Notes: a model not told the origin generated them from the letters alone. Counted from the first letter of the stretch, positions 14,171-21,959 are shown. The stretch is 23,377 bases of DNA from an uncultured Collinsella sp. (GCA_902470835.1 CABRHR010000023.1:1-23377), one strand, 5' to 3'. Numbers and translations are program-made.

Positions 14171-16147
14171 TTACGCTCCATCCCGCGCATGCTCGGACTC
14201 AAACTCTTCAATCGCCGCCATAAACTGCTCGCCAAAGGCGTCGGCTTTTTTCTCGCCAATGCCGTTGACCTGGATCAGCTCCTCGCGCGTCTGTGGACGC
14301 AGGCGGCACAGGCCGCGCAGGGCCTTGTCGGAAAAGACCATATACGGCGCCATCTCCAGCTCCGTCGAGATCTCCTTGCGGAGGGCACGCAGGCGCTCGA
14401 ACAGCTCGGCATCGTCGCCAACGCGCGGGCGCTGATCCAGCTCGGCCTCCTCGCGCAGCAGATCGACGGCGCGGCGGGCGCGGGCCGAGGCCTTGCGCTT
14501 GGACGCACGACGCTTAACGGTAAAGGCGAACGCCTCGTCCTCGACCTCGCCGGCACGCGGACCCAGTCCCACGACCGGGTACTGCCCCTGCGAGGTGACC
14601 AAATAACCACGACCGCACAGCTGCCCGACGATGTCCTTGATGCGCCCGACCGATTCGCTCGACAGCTCACCGTAGCCGCGGTCCTCGTCCAGATGCATCT
14701 GGCGAATGCGCTCGGTGTTGCCGCCGTGGAGCACGTCGGCGATCAGCGACTTGCCAAAGCGCATGGGACGCGTGGCCACATAGCGCACGGCGGCGCGGGC
14801 CATGCCGGTGACGTCCTCGACCTCGAACTGCGTGAGACAGTTGCTGCAGTTGCCGCAGCCCGCGGCGTCGTCTGCCGTGCCGCCCGCGGCGGCTGCCGCA
14901 TGCTCGGCCGCGGCCTCGTCGCCAAAGTAGCGCAGCATGTATTCGCGCAGACAGCCGGTGGTATTGCAGTAGCCCTCCATCTGGCTGAGCAGGCGATAAC
15001 GGTTCTGGAGCGCCCACGCGCGCTGCTCGTCGTCGAGCGCCTCGTCGGCCGCATCGCCGCGGTCGATCAAAAAGCGGCGCATACGAAAATCGTTACCGTT
15101 CCACAGCAAGTGACAGCTGGCCGGATCGCCATCGCGGCCAGCGCGGCCCGCCTCTTGGTAGTACGCCTCGATGCTCTCGGGCACGTTGTTGTGAATCACG
15201 TAGCGCACGTTGGGCTTGTCGATGCCCATGCCAAAGGCGTTGGTGGCAACCATCACCTGGATGTCGTCGTCGATAAAGGCGCGCTGGCTTTGGCGGCGGG
15301 CATCGTTATCCATGCCGGCATGGTAGCGGCCAACGCGAATGCCGCTGGGGCCCAGCGCTTCGGCAAGCTCGCCTGCCAGCGCATCAACTGTCTTGCGGGT
15401 CGAGCAATACACGATGCCGCTCTCGCTCGAATGCGCAATCACATAGTCGCGCACCCACGCGGCCTTGGCCTTGTCGCCCATCTCCTCGCAGCCAAAGTAG
15501 AGGTTCTTGCGATCGAAGCCCGTCACCACCGTCGCGGGGTTTTGCAGGCCAAGCATCTGCTGAATGTCCGCACGCACGCGCTCGGTTGCCGTAGCGGTAA
15601 AGGCCGCCACGATGGGGCGCTGCGGCAGGGAATCGATGAACTCGCGAATCTGCAGGTAGGCGGGGCGGAAATCCTGACCCCATTGGCTCACGCAGTGGGC
15701 CTCGTCAATGGCTACGAGCGGCACGCCAATGCCGCCGTCCGCCGCGGCCTCCTGCGCAAAGGCCAAAAAACGCGGCTCGAGCAAGCGCTCGGGCGCCACG
15801 TACATAAGCTGGTAGCGGCCCTCGCGCGCCCGCTTGAGCACGGTGTTTTGCTGGGCCGGAGTAAGGCTGGAGTTGAGATAGCTGGGTCGCGCACCCGCCG
15901 CGAGCAACGCACGGGTCTGATCCTCCATAAGCGACAGCAGCGGACTCACCACAAAGGTGATGCCGGGCAGCATGAGCGCGGGCACCTGGTAGCAGATAGA
16001 CTTGCCGGCACCCGTGGGCATAACGCCCAGCGCATCGCGGCCGGCAAGGATCGCATCGACCATGCGGTCCTGCCCCGGGCGAAACGAGGTGTAGCCAAAA
16101 TAGGCGCCGAGCGTGTCGAGCGCCATCTGCTGCATGCTATCGGTCAT
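14171..16147 (-). CDS. recQ: ATP-dependent DNA helicase RecQ
   Basis: 3'-5' superfamily-2 DNA helicase for recombination and repair of stalled forks. It is 658 aa, slightly longer than classical RecQ. The helicase core has Walker A MPTGAGKS (43-50), Walker B IDEAH (147-151) and the aromatic-rich loop HCVSQWGQDFRPAY; motif VI is near YQEAGRAGRDGDP. The RecQ zinc site is visible as YCNTTGCLREYMLRYFGDE, followed by GCGNCSNC after an Ala-rich insert. The C-terminus (about 575-650) is an HRDC domain. The start ATG follows AGGAAA. A -10 TATAAT lies about 32 nt upstream. The downstream GntR gene begins 2 nt after the stop, so recQ transcription also carries a sugar regulator. Confidence 0.97.
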   Translation of the reverse strand: MTDSMQQMALDTLGAYFGYTSFRPGQDRMVDAILAGRDALGVMPTGAGKSICYQVPALMLPGITFVVSPLLSLMEDQTRALLAAGARPSYLNSSLTPAQQNTVLKRAREGRYQLMYVAPERLLEPRFLAFAQEAAADGGIGVPLVAIDEAHCVSQWGQDFRPAYLQIREFIDSLPQRPIVAAFTATATERVRADIQQMLGLQNPATVVTGFDRKNLYFGCEEMGDKAKAAWVRDYVIAHSSESGIVYCSTRKTVDALAGELAEALGPSGIRVGRYHAGMDNDARRQSQRAFIDDDIQVMVATNAFGMGIDKPNVRYVIHNNVPESIEAYYQEAGRAGRDGDPASCHLLWNGNDFRMRRFLIDRGDAADEALDDEQRAWALQNRYRLLSQMEGYCNTTGCLREYMLRYFGDEAAAEHAAAAAGGTADDAAGCGNCSNCLTQFEVEDVTGMARAAVRYVATRPMRFGKSLIADVLHGGNTERIRQMHLDEDRGYGELSSESVGRIKDIVGQLCGRGYLVTSQGQYPVVGLGPRAGEVEDEAFAFTVKRRASKRKASARARRAVDLLREEAELDQRPRVGDDAELFERLRALRKEISTELEMAPYMVFSDKALRGLCRLRPQTREELIQVNGIGEKKADAFGEQFMAAIEEFESEHARDGA

Positions 16148-16178
16148 GGTTTCCTAACGTCCAAGTCATCTGCCGCCG

Positions 16179-16184
16179 ATTATA
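16179..16184 (-). promoter_or_regulatory. recQ: Candidate -10 of recQ
   Basis: Perfect TATAAT on the minus strand, about 32 nt before the recQ start. The -35 region is GC-rich and not convincing. Confidence 0.45.
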
Positions 16185-16248
16185 CGCCGCCACAAGGACA
16201 AGCGCCGAGCAGCAGGTAGTCGTTGGTCAGAACGACGGTGCCCAAGGG

Positions 16249-16968
16249 CTACATCACCATGACATAACGCGAGCCCACGTAGTACTGCTTGCCCATCAGG
16301 ACCGGCTCGCCGTCGGGACCAATAAAGCCGGCGCGCAGGTTGAGCAGCGGATCGTGCGGGGCAATGCCCAGCTCGGCCGCCTGCTCGGCATTGGCGCGAA
16401 CGGCCTCAACCGTGCGATAGCCAACCGAGACGATCGGCGTTCCGCCCACGCGCTCGACCTCGGCAAAAATCGATTTGTCCTCAAGATCGGCCGTCAAAAG
16501 CTCGCGGTACTGGTCGAACGGCACAAAGATGTTCTCCTCAAAGATGGGCTCACCGTCGGCGGTACGCACTCGCTTAATGTGCAGCAGCAGCGCGTCCTTC
16601 GGCAGGCCAAAGAATTCCATCTCGTTTTGACGCGCCGGAACAATCTGACGATCGACCACATGGGCTCCGGCCTTCATGCCATTATCGGCACACAGCGCGG
16701 TAAACGTCTGCAGCGTCGAGGCATGGAACTGACGATTGATGTGCGGCGTGGAAACAAACGTACCGCGGCCCTGCTGTTTAACCAGATATCCGTCGGAGCA
16801 CAGCTCCTCAACAGCGCGACGCACCGTGATGCGGCTCACCTCGTATTGCTCGGCAAGCTCAAGTTCGGATGGAATGCGCTCCTTGGGTGTATAGACACCC
16901 TTTTCGATCGCATCTTTGATTTCATCGTAAATCTGCTGGTAAAGCGGTGCATTTTTAGGTGCAGGCAT
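16249..16968 (-). CDS. GntR-family regulator, HutC/UTRA type
   Basis: DNA-binding regulator of 239 aa. The winged helix (about 7-75) shows PLYQQIYDEIKDAIEKGVY, IPSELELAEQYEVSRITVRR and QQGRGTFVS. The UTRA domain (about 90-239) contains RVRTADGEPIFEENIFVP and ends VLMGKQYYVGSRYVMVM. It is clearly paralogous to the 251-aa protein at 13413-14168. The SD is weak. About 40-50 nt upstream is the element ACGT-ATATA-ACGT, which recurs before the PTS EIIAB gene and, in slightly altered form, before the EamA gene. It is therefore the best candidate regulator of the PTS/deglycase operon and of itself. It precedes recQ on the same strand with a 101-nt gap. Confidence 0.92.
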   Translation of the reverse strand: MPAPKNAPLYQQIYDEIKDAIEKGVYTPKERIPSELELAEQYEVSRITVRRAVEELCSDGYLVKQQGRGTFVSTPHINRQFHASTLQTFTALCADNGMKAGAHVVDRQIVPARQNEMEFFGLPKDALLLHIKRVRTADGEPIFEENIFVPFDQYRELLTADLEDKSIFAEVERVGGTPIVSVGYRTVEAVRANAEQAAELGIAPHDPLLNLRAGFIGPDGEPVLMGKQYYVGSRYVMVM

Positions 16969-17005
16969 ATCCGGTCACTCTTATCAAAATATCGAAATAG
17001 CGAAT

Positions 17006-17018
17006 ACGTATATAACGT
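17006..17018. promoter_or_regulatory. Candidate GntR operator ACGT-N5-ACGT
   Basis: ACGT-ATATA-ACGT, a palindromic element 38-50 nt upstream of the GntR start. It is related to 21966-21978 (PTS EIIAB promoter) and 23238-23250 (EamA promoter). Confidence 0.5.
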
Positions 17019-17060
17019 CTGTACCTATGATACCCTAATGATAAAACGATACACCAAACC

Positions 17061-17086
17061 CACCAAAAAGGGACAGCTTTTTGGTG
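17061..17086. repeat. GGACAG-loop hairpin
   Basis: CACCAAAAAG (17061-17070) pairs perfectly with CTTTTTGGTG (17077-17086) around the 6-nt loop GGACAG. A T-rich stretch follows on the plus strand. It is one of the family of intergenic hairpins with this loop. Confidence 0.75.
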
Positions 17087-17143
17087 CCTTTATTTTGACC
17101 CAAAAACGGGACCGGCAGCCCCGCGACCAAAGGCCCAAACTCC

Positions 17144-17262
17144 AAGTGAGTAGACTTTTCGCGACCTGCCGAGCACACCCAAAACAGCCACCTCTGTGGC
17201 CTGCAGTTTTACTAAAGCAGATAAGCTTTGTGCTCGGCCTACGGCAAAAAGTCTACTCACTT
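17144..17262. repeat. Large nested inverted repeat, possible structured RNA
   Basis: The outer arms AAGTGAGTAGACTTTT (17144-17159) and AAAAGTCTACTCACTT (17247-17262) are perfect 16-bp complements. The inner arms GCCGAGCACA (17168-17177) and TGTGCTCGGC (17229-17238) add 10 more. The central 51 nt contain small stems (GCCAC/GTGGC, CTGC/GCAG). The result is a roughly 119-nt branched fold between the GntR and HAD genes, in a gene-free stretch of about 390 nt (16969-17360). No protein frame explains it. It could be a non-autonomous mobile repeat or a non-coding RNA. Confidence 0.8.
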
Positions 17263-17360
17263 AGTTCAAAGCGGAGCCAAACGAATCCAAATGGAGGCCA
17301 AATTGGACCAAATCCCGGCAAAAGGCGTGCGGATCGGTACTTCTCCCCGGTGGATTGACG

Positions 17361-17990
17361 CTACAAAGCGGCCAAAATGTCGGTGAGGTTGTCGATGATG
17401 GTGTCGGCGGCGGACTGGTCCAGGTTGACGCCCTCATGCGGACGCAGGGCCAGGACGTGGGCACCGGCTCGCTTGCCGGCCTCGATGCCCATGGGCGAGT
17501 CCTCGATCACCAGGCACTCGGCGGGCTCCACGCCCAGCGCCTCCATGGCGCGCTGGTAGATCTCGGGGTCGGGCTTAAACGCGCTGCACTCGTGGCCGCT
17601 GACGGTGTAGTCCAGTACGTCGGCAATGTCGGCAATCTCCACCAACTCGTCGATAAGCTCACGGTAGGACGAGCTCGCGATGGCGCACTTCACGCCGCGC
17701 TCGTGCAGCGCACGCATTACCGGCGCCGTCTGCTCGTTAAGCAGCTCGGCATACGGAACGGGATGGACCGGGCTGTAGACGTGCTTGTACTCCACGCGCA
17801 GACGCTCGCGCAGTTCAACATCGTCGGGCACCAGTGCCTCCCAAATGGCCGGCTCGTTAGATCCCGAAAGATCGGGGATCTCGTCAAAGTGAAACCCCTT
17901 CTCTTCCATAAACGCCACGCGACGACGGTTGTAGAACCACTCGGTATCGACCAGCACGCCATCCATATCAAACAGCACTGCCTTGATCAT
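17361..17990 (-). CDS. HAD-superfamily phosphatase/phosphoglucomutase-like
   Basis: Haloacid-dehalogenase-type enzyme of 209 aa, nearest in pattern to beta-phosphoglucomutase and small sugar-phosphate phosphatases. Motif I is FDMDGVLVDTE (nucleophile Asp8, acid/base Asp10), motif II is Ser106 in AIASSS, motif III is Lys139 in AFKPDPEIY, and motif IV is VIEDSPMGIEAG (Glu163, Asp164). A helical cap domain is inserted at about 15-85. The ATG at 17990 has GGAGG 8 nt upstream; another in-frame ATG at 17996 is too close to it. It follows the SIS deglycase and a terminator-like hairpin, with a 45-nt repeated leader directly before its SD. It may dephosphorylate a sugar phosphate made by the operon; the substrate is unknown. 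Confidence 0.9.
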   Translation of the reverse strand: MIKAVLFDMDGVLVDTEWFYNRRRVAFMEEKGFHFDEIPDLSGSNEPAIWEALVPDDVELRERLRVEYKHVYSPVHPVPYAELLNEQTAPVMRALHERGVKCAIASSSYRELIDELVEIADIADVLDYTVSGHECSAFKPDPEIYQRAMEALGVEPAECLVIEDSPMGIEAGKRAGAHVLALRPHEGVNLDQSAADTIIDNLTDILAAL

Positions 17991-18004
17991 ACGCATCTCC
18001 TCCC

Positions 18005-18049
18005 ACCTGCCAAAAAGGGACAGGTTTATTTTGGTAGGTTTTATCTGGG
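18005..18049 (-). repeat. 45-nt leader hairpin before the HAD gene
   Basis: Minus-strand copy of the 7819-7863 element: 44 of 45 positions are identical. The stem (18005-18015 with 18029-18039, one G-U pair) encloses the same 13-nt loop. It lies directly before the SD of the HAD gene, the same placement as the other copy. Confidence 0.8.
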
Positions 18050-18083
18050 GTTTTGCAGCGCAACGGGCACGTCCTCCCCAAAG

Positions 18084-18116
18084 CAAAAAGGGGACAGGGC
18101 GCAAACCCCATCCCCT
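18084..18116 (-). terminator. Terminator after the SIS deglycase gene
   Basis: On the minus strand AGGGGA-T-GGG pairs with CCC-TG-TCCCCT around a 7-nt loop and is followed by TTTT. It lies about 33 nt past the deglycase stop. Its 3' arm is another GGGGACAGGG relative. Confidence 0.65.
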
Positions 18117-18149
18117 CTCAATCAACCAGTAAGGTCTACCTACTTGCGA

Positions 18150-19133
18150 TTAGTAGCTGAGCTTCCACATGTAGCGACGCATGGTCAGCGGGTGCTGACG
18201 GGCCTCGGCGATCTGGTTGCCGTACTCGCGCATAACGGCGAGGTGCAGCAGCGGGTTGAAGTAGGTGAGGACGCTCGCCGGCACGGCATCGGCCAGGCCG
18301 TAGTCCTTGGAGTCGATCAGAGCGACCTTAGCACCCATACGCTGCAGGAAGGTGAGGGCGCGAGCGTCCATCGGACGGGTAGCACCGTCGGACATGAGGA
18401 AGACGTAGGGCTTACCCTCGGTGGAAACCTCGAACGGGCCGTGGAAGTACTCGCCGGTGTTGTAGGCGGCGGCGTCAATCCACTGCATCTCGGTGAACAG
18501 GAAGGCGGCGTTAGAATAAGCCATCTTCTCGGAGGCACCGGAGGCCATGAAGTAGATCATCTTGTCGTCCTTGAAGTCCTGAGCGAACTGCTTGGCCAGG
18601 CCCTTGGAGGACTGAGCAGCGTTCTCGATCAGTTCGAAGATGTTGTTGAGGCCGGTGATCATGTCCTCGTAGTGATCATAGCCCTCGGTCTGCTGAAGGA
18701 TCTCGAGAGCAAGAGCGATGGCGTAGGCAGGCTTCTCGGCCTTGGCAGCATAGTTGGCATGGAAGCCGTGGACGATGACGTGGTCGGCCTCGACGGTCAG
18801 AGCGGAGCCAGCCTTGTTGGTGAGGGAGACGACCGGGCAGTTGTGCTTCTTGGCGGTCGTGTTGGCCGCGACGGTCTCGGGCGTGGAGCCACCGAGGGAG
18901 CAGGTGATCACGAAGGTGTGCTCGTTGACCCAAGAAGGCGTGTCGTAGTTGAACTCGTTAGCGGTGAAGATCTGAACGTTCAGCTTGTCCGTGTTGTTGG
19001 CCAGGAAGTACTTGGCGGGGTACAGGTCGGACATGGAAGCGCCGCAGCCGACGAAGGCGACGCTGTGGATCTCGTGGTTGGACAGGACGTCAGCGACGAT
19101 CTGCTTAGGGAGGTTAAGGTCGATCTCGTACAT
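18150..19133 (-). CDS. SIS-domain sugar-amine 6-phosphate deglycase (GfrF/FrlB-like)
   Basis: Double-SIS protein of 327 aa encoded after a mannose-family PTS. It matches the gfr-type arrangement in which PTS-imported, 6-phosphorylated fructoselysine or glucoselysine is cleaved to glucose 6-phosphate and lysine. The first SIS domain has FVGCGASMSDLYPA (27-40) and CSLGGSTPE (78-86). The second half reads FLFTEMQWIDAAAYNTGEYF followed by HGPFE. Glu215 and His231 are 16 residues apart and nearly the same numbers as the catalytic Glu214/His230 reported for FraB. The start at 19133 (MYEIDLN) has AAAGGA 9 nt upstream; an ATG two codons earlier touches the SD. Two hairpins separate it from the EIID gene, so its level may be set separately from the transporter's. 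Confidence 0.88.
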   Translation of the reverse strand: MYEIDLNLPKQIVADVLSNHEIHSVAFVGCGASMSDLYPAKYFLANNTDKLNVQIFTANEFNYDTPSWVNEHTFVITCSLGGSTPETVAANTTAKKHNCPVVSLTNKAGSALTVEADHVIVHGFHANYAAKAEKPAYAIALALEILQQTEGYDHYEDMITGLNNIFELIENAAQSSKGLAKQFAQDFKDDKMIYFMASGASEKMAYSNAAFLFTEMQWIDAAAYNTGEYFHGPFEVSTEGKPYVFLMSDGATRPMDARALTFLQRMGAKVALIDSKDYGLADAVPASVLTYFNPLLHLAVMREYGNQIAEARQHPLTMRRYMWKLSY

Positions 19134-19223
19134 CTGACACATTCCTTTCGATTTTTGCGGCGCCACTTTGCCGGACGCACACAGGGTTACCGTGATTTGG
19201 ACCGAGTCGCCGGCCCGTTGAGG

Positions 19224-19254
19224 ATGTGTCAAAGGAACTGTCCCTTTGACACAT
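19224..19254. repeat. GGGACAG-type intergenic hairpin
   Basis: ATGTGTCAAAGG (19224-19235) pairs perfectly over 12 bp with CCTTTGACACAT (19243-19254) around the loop AACTGTC. The loop side reads GGGACAGTT on the minus strand. It lies between the EIID and deglycase genes. Confidence 0.75.
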
Positions 19255-19265
19255 TTAGGGATGGA

Positions 19266-19298
19266 AGCCTGCCTGGGGTATGGGATGCCAGGCAGGCT
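19266..19298. repeat. Second hairpin between EIID and the deglycase gene
   Basis: AGCCTGCCTGG (19266-19276) pairs perfectly over 11 bp with CCAGGCAGGCT (19288-19298), loop 11 nt. No T-run follows on the minus strand, so mRNA stabilisation or processing is more likely than full termination. Confidence 0.7.
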
Positions 19299-19331
19299 CC
19301 CCGGGGAAAGCGGTTAGACGCTTGGTCGCGA

Positions 19332-20165
19332 CTAGGCCAGGATGCCGGCCGCGGAGAGGGCGATGCCGCCCACGATGGCAATCACGAGAAGCCAACCGGT
19401 GTTGACGTTCTTCTTGATGAGCCAGTACATAAGGCCGGTGAGGCCAAGGGAGATCATCTGGGGCATCATGCCGTCCAGGATGTCCTGGATCACGACGGTG
19501 CCGTCAGCGAACTGCAGCGGGGTGGTGGCGCCGATCAGCGTAGCGATCATGCCGCCCACGGACATAAGACCCACGATGCCGCAGACATACATGAGCTTCT
19601 CCATGAGGTCGCCGCCCTGAAGCTTGCTCAGGTACTCGTGGCCGCCCTGATAGCCCATCTTGGCTGCGAACCAAGTGATCAGCACAGAGGGGACGATGGA
19701 GATGAGCATGGCCAGGATCGGGCCCATGATGGAACCCTGCTGAGCCAGCTGAACGCCCAGACCAAAGGCGATAACGCGGATGGTGCCCTGGAAGAAGGAG
19801 TCACCGATGCCGGAAAGCGGACCCATGAGGGAGGTCTTGACCGCGTTGATCGAATCGGGATCGAAGTTCTCGGGATCCTTGGCGTACTCCTCCTCCATGG
19901 AGGCGGAGAGGCCCAGGATGAAAGCGCTCGTCTGCGGGGTGCAGTTGTAGAACGCCATGTGACGGTGGTAAGCCTCTTTCTTAGCAGCGAGCTGCTTGGG
20001 GTCGGACTCGTCCGGATAGAGGCGATCGAGCGTGGGAACCATGCCGTAGAGGAAGCCCATGTTCATCTGACGCTCGTAGTTCCAAGAGGCCTGGATGGCC
20101 CAGGAGCGCCAGAAGAACTGGCTGACCTTCTTGTTCAGGGACACGTCCTTGGTTGCGGTTGCCAT
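19332..20165 (-). CDS. PTS mannose-family EIID membrane subunit
   Basis: Membrane subunit that forms the transport channel together with EIIC. It is 277 aa, normal for EIID. Family features are the N-terminal FFWRSWAIQASWNYERQMN (about 18-36), the cytoplasmic segment KKEAYHRHMAFYNCTPQTSA with the adjoining LGLSASMEEEYA, and GPLSGIGDSFFQGTIRVI. Hydrophobic segments follow in the C-terminal half, ending IVGGIALSAAGILA. The ATG at 20165 has AAGGAGG 8 nt upstream; an in-frame extension to 20282 overlaps the EIIC gene and is not used. It starts 13 nt after the EIIC stop, in one operon with EIIAB and EIIC. Confidence 0.95.
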   Translation of the reverse strand: MATATKDVSLNKKVSQFFWRSWAIQASWNYERQMNMGFLYGMVPTLDRLYPDESDPKQLAAKKEAYHRHMAFYNCTPQTSAFILGLSASMEEEYAKDPENFDPDSINAVKTSLMGPLSGIGDSFFQGTIRVIAFGLGVQLAQQGSIMGPILAMLISIVPSVLITWFAAKMGYQGGHEYLSKLQGGDLMEKLMYVCGIVGLMSVGGMIATLIGATTPLQFADGTVVIQDILDGMMPQMISLGLTGLMYWLIKKNVNTGWLLVIAIVGGIALSAAGILA

Positions 20166-20178
20166 AGTGTGTTCCTCC

Positions 20179-20973
20179 TTAGTCTTCGTCGTCTTCGAGC
20201 GGATCGTAGTCGGAATCGACACCGGCGGCTGCATGGGAACCGTTGAACTTGAAGCCCATGAAGACGACAGCCAGGCACACACCGATCAGAGCGACCGCGA
20301 TGACGGACAGGTTGAGGTAAGCGGCGAGCAGGAAACCGATGAACAGGAACGGAGTCATACCCTTCTTGATCATCATGGTGAGCAGCAGGGCCAAGCCGTA
20401 GGCGGTCATGATCTTGGTCGAAACGTTAAGACCAGTGGACAGCCACTCGGGAACCATGTTGACGATGGCCTGAACCAGGTCGGTGCCAACAAAGACGGCG
20501 AGGAAAATCGGCAGGAAGTACATGACGGCGTACAGACCGGAGCCGGCGCAGATGTGCATGCGGTAGGCGGTCTTGAACTTTCCATTATCGATCGCGCTAT
20601 CTGCCACATGGGTGAGGGCGGCGATGATGGAACGGAACACGATGCCAAGGAGCTGACCCAAGACGGCGACCGGGATGGCGATCGTCATGGCGGTCTCGGC
20701 GGAAGCATCGGTCAGGCACGCAAAGGCAGCGGCCACGATGCCGCCCAGGACCATATCGGGCGGAACGGCGGCGCCGACCTGCACCAGACCCATGGACACG
20801 AGCTCGACGGCGGCACCGACGGCAAGGCCGGTGGGCACATCGCCCAGCAGCAGACCGACGAGCGTAGCGCCAACGAGGGGCTGCTCGAAGTTAAGACGAC
20901 CGAGCAGGCGGGAGTCCCACATGCAGAACACGCCGACGAGGCCGACGAGCACCGCACTGATGAACGTATTCAT
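20179..20973 (-). CDS. PTS mannose-family EIIC membrane subunit
   Basis: Polytopic membrane protein of 264 aa that binds and moves the sugar. It is almost entirely hydrophobic helices: FISAVLVGLVGVFCMW at the N-terminus, the FEQPLVGATLVGLLLGD segment and PTGLAVGAAVELVSMGLVQV, then AVPPDMVLGGIVAAAFAC. These are the conserved EIIC blocks that line the transport path. The tail is acidic and cytoplasmic (DSDYDPLEDDED). AAAGGAG lies 6 nt before the ATG. It follows EIIAB by 36 nt and precedes EIID by 13 nt. Confidence 0.95.
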   Translation of the reverse strand: MNTFISAVLVGLVGVFCMWDSRLLGRLNFEQPLVGATLVGLLLGDVPTGLAVGAAVELVSMGLVQVGAAVPPDMVLGGIVAAAFACLTDASAETAMTIAIPVAVLGQLLGIVFRSIIAALTHVADSAIDNGKFKTAYRMHICAGSGLYAVMYFLPIFLAVFVGTDLVQAIVNMVPEWLSTGLNVSTKIMTAYGLALLLTMMIKKGMTPFLFIGFLLAAYLNLSVIAVALIGVCLAVVFMGFKFNGSHAAAGVDSDYDPLEDDED

Positions 20974-21009
20974 ACCCTTCTCCTTTCAGTCAGGCAAAAG
21001 CCTGGTTGA

Positions 21010-21933
21010 TTACAGCTTGGCGTCGATGTCGACGCTCTGATACGTAGGGGTCTGCTGGACGTAGAGCTTAATGCCCATGTCGAGCAGCTGGTTGACGTCG
21101 GCCTTCTGGTTGGCGTCGAGGAAGACGGAGCTGTCCTTGCCGCCGACCTGATCGGCACCGTCGTGGTTGGCGGTGGCGCCCAGGTTGATGGCGTCGAGCT
21201 TGTAGCCCTGGCAGAACTGCAGCATCTCGGCAGTGTTGCCAAAGACGAACATGACCCGCTCGCCGAGGGTGTTGAGCTTGTCCATCTTGGCGAGGGCACG
21301 CTCGACGGTGAAGACGTTCAGGCGAACGCCCTGGGGCTTGGCCAGCTTAAGAGCGCCCTTCTTGATGTCGTCGTTGGCGGCAGCGTTGTCGACGACGATG
21401 ATGCGCTCGGCCTGAACCTTGGTGGTCCAGGTAAAGACGACCTGGCCGTGCAGCAGACGATAGTCAAGACGCGCGAGGACAATCTTGGCGGGACCGGAGC
21501 TGTGACGGGACGCCTTGGCCTTCTTAGTGGGGGCCGCGGCAACCTCGACCGGTGCGTTGGGGTTGGTCAGACCGGTGCGGGCCTCGTTGATAAGGGCCGC
21601 GAGCTCGGCACCCTTGACGGGGGCGGGACTCATGGCGAGCGTGAGTGCCAGCGGAATGTTGAAACCGCTGATCACCGTGAATGCCGCACCGTTGCGGGAA
21701 AGCTCGACCATGCTGTTGTTGACCGAGCTGCCGAGCATATCGGTCAGCACATAGACGGTGTCGTCCGCGTTGAACGTGGCGATCATGGCGTCCACCTTAT
21801 TGGTGATGGGCTCCTTGTCGTCACGAGCAAGCGACACGACGTGGACGTTCGACACGTCGCCGAGAACCATCTCGAGCGTGTCTTTGGCGCCTGCGGCCAG
21901 GCCGCCATGAGATGCGAGAATGATCTGATTCAT
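21010..21933 (-). CDS. PTS mannose-family EIIAB fusion
   Basis: A 307-aa fusion of EIIA (about 1-125) and EIIB (about 149-307), joined by an Ala/Pro/Lys linker (about 127-148). The EIIA phospho-site is His9 in LASHGGLAAG, with TDMLGSSVNNS near 64-74. The EIIB phospho-site is His162 in LDYRLLHGQVVFTW. Phosphate passes from HPr to His9, then His162, then the sugar, giving a 6-phosphorylated product in the cytoplasm. AAAGGAGG lies before the ATG. It is the first gene of EIIAB-EIIC-EIID-deglycase; a -10 and an ACGT-N5-ACGT operator candidate lie just upstream. The separate EIIA and EIIB genes at the left end are a distinct system. Confidence 0.96.
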   Translation of the reverse strand: MNQIILASHGGLAAGAKDTLEMVLGDVSNVHVVSLARDDKEPITNKVDAMIATFNADDTVYVLTDMLGSSVNNSMVELSRNGAAFTVISGFNIPLALTLAMSPAPVKGAELAALINEARTGLTNPNAPVEVAAAPTKKAKASRHSSGPAKIVLARLDYRLLHGQVVFTWTTKVQAERIIVVDNAAANDDIKKGALKLAKPQGVRLNVFTVERALAKMDKLNTLGERVMFVFGNTAEMLQFCQGYKLDAINLGATANHDGADQVGGKDSSVFLDANQKADVNQLLDMGIKLYVQQTPTYQSVDIDAKL

Positions 21934-21959
21934 CTTGCCTCCTCCTTTTCGTTATGGTC

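Noticed and set aside
14162..16219. 685-codon open frame on the plus strand
   Set aside because: Antisense shadow of recQ; no SD and low-complexity composition.
17355..20246. 963-codon open frame on the plus strand
   Set aside because: It lies opposite the HAD, deglycase and EIID genes, which have SD sites and family motifs. It is a GC-rich antisense shadow.
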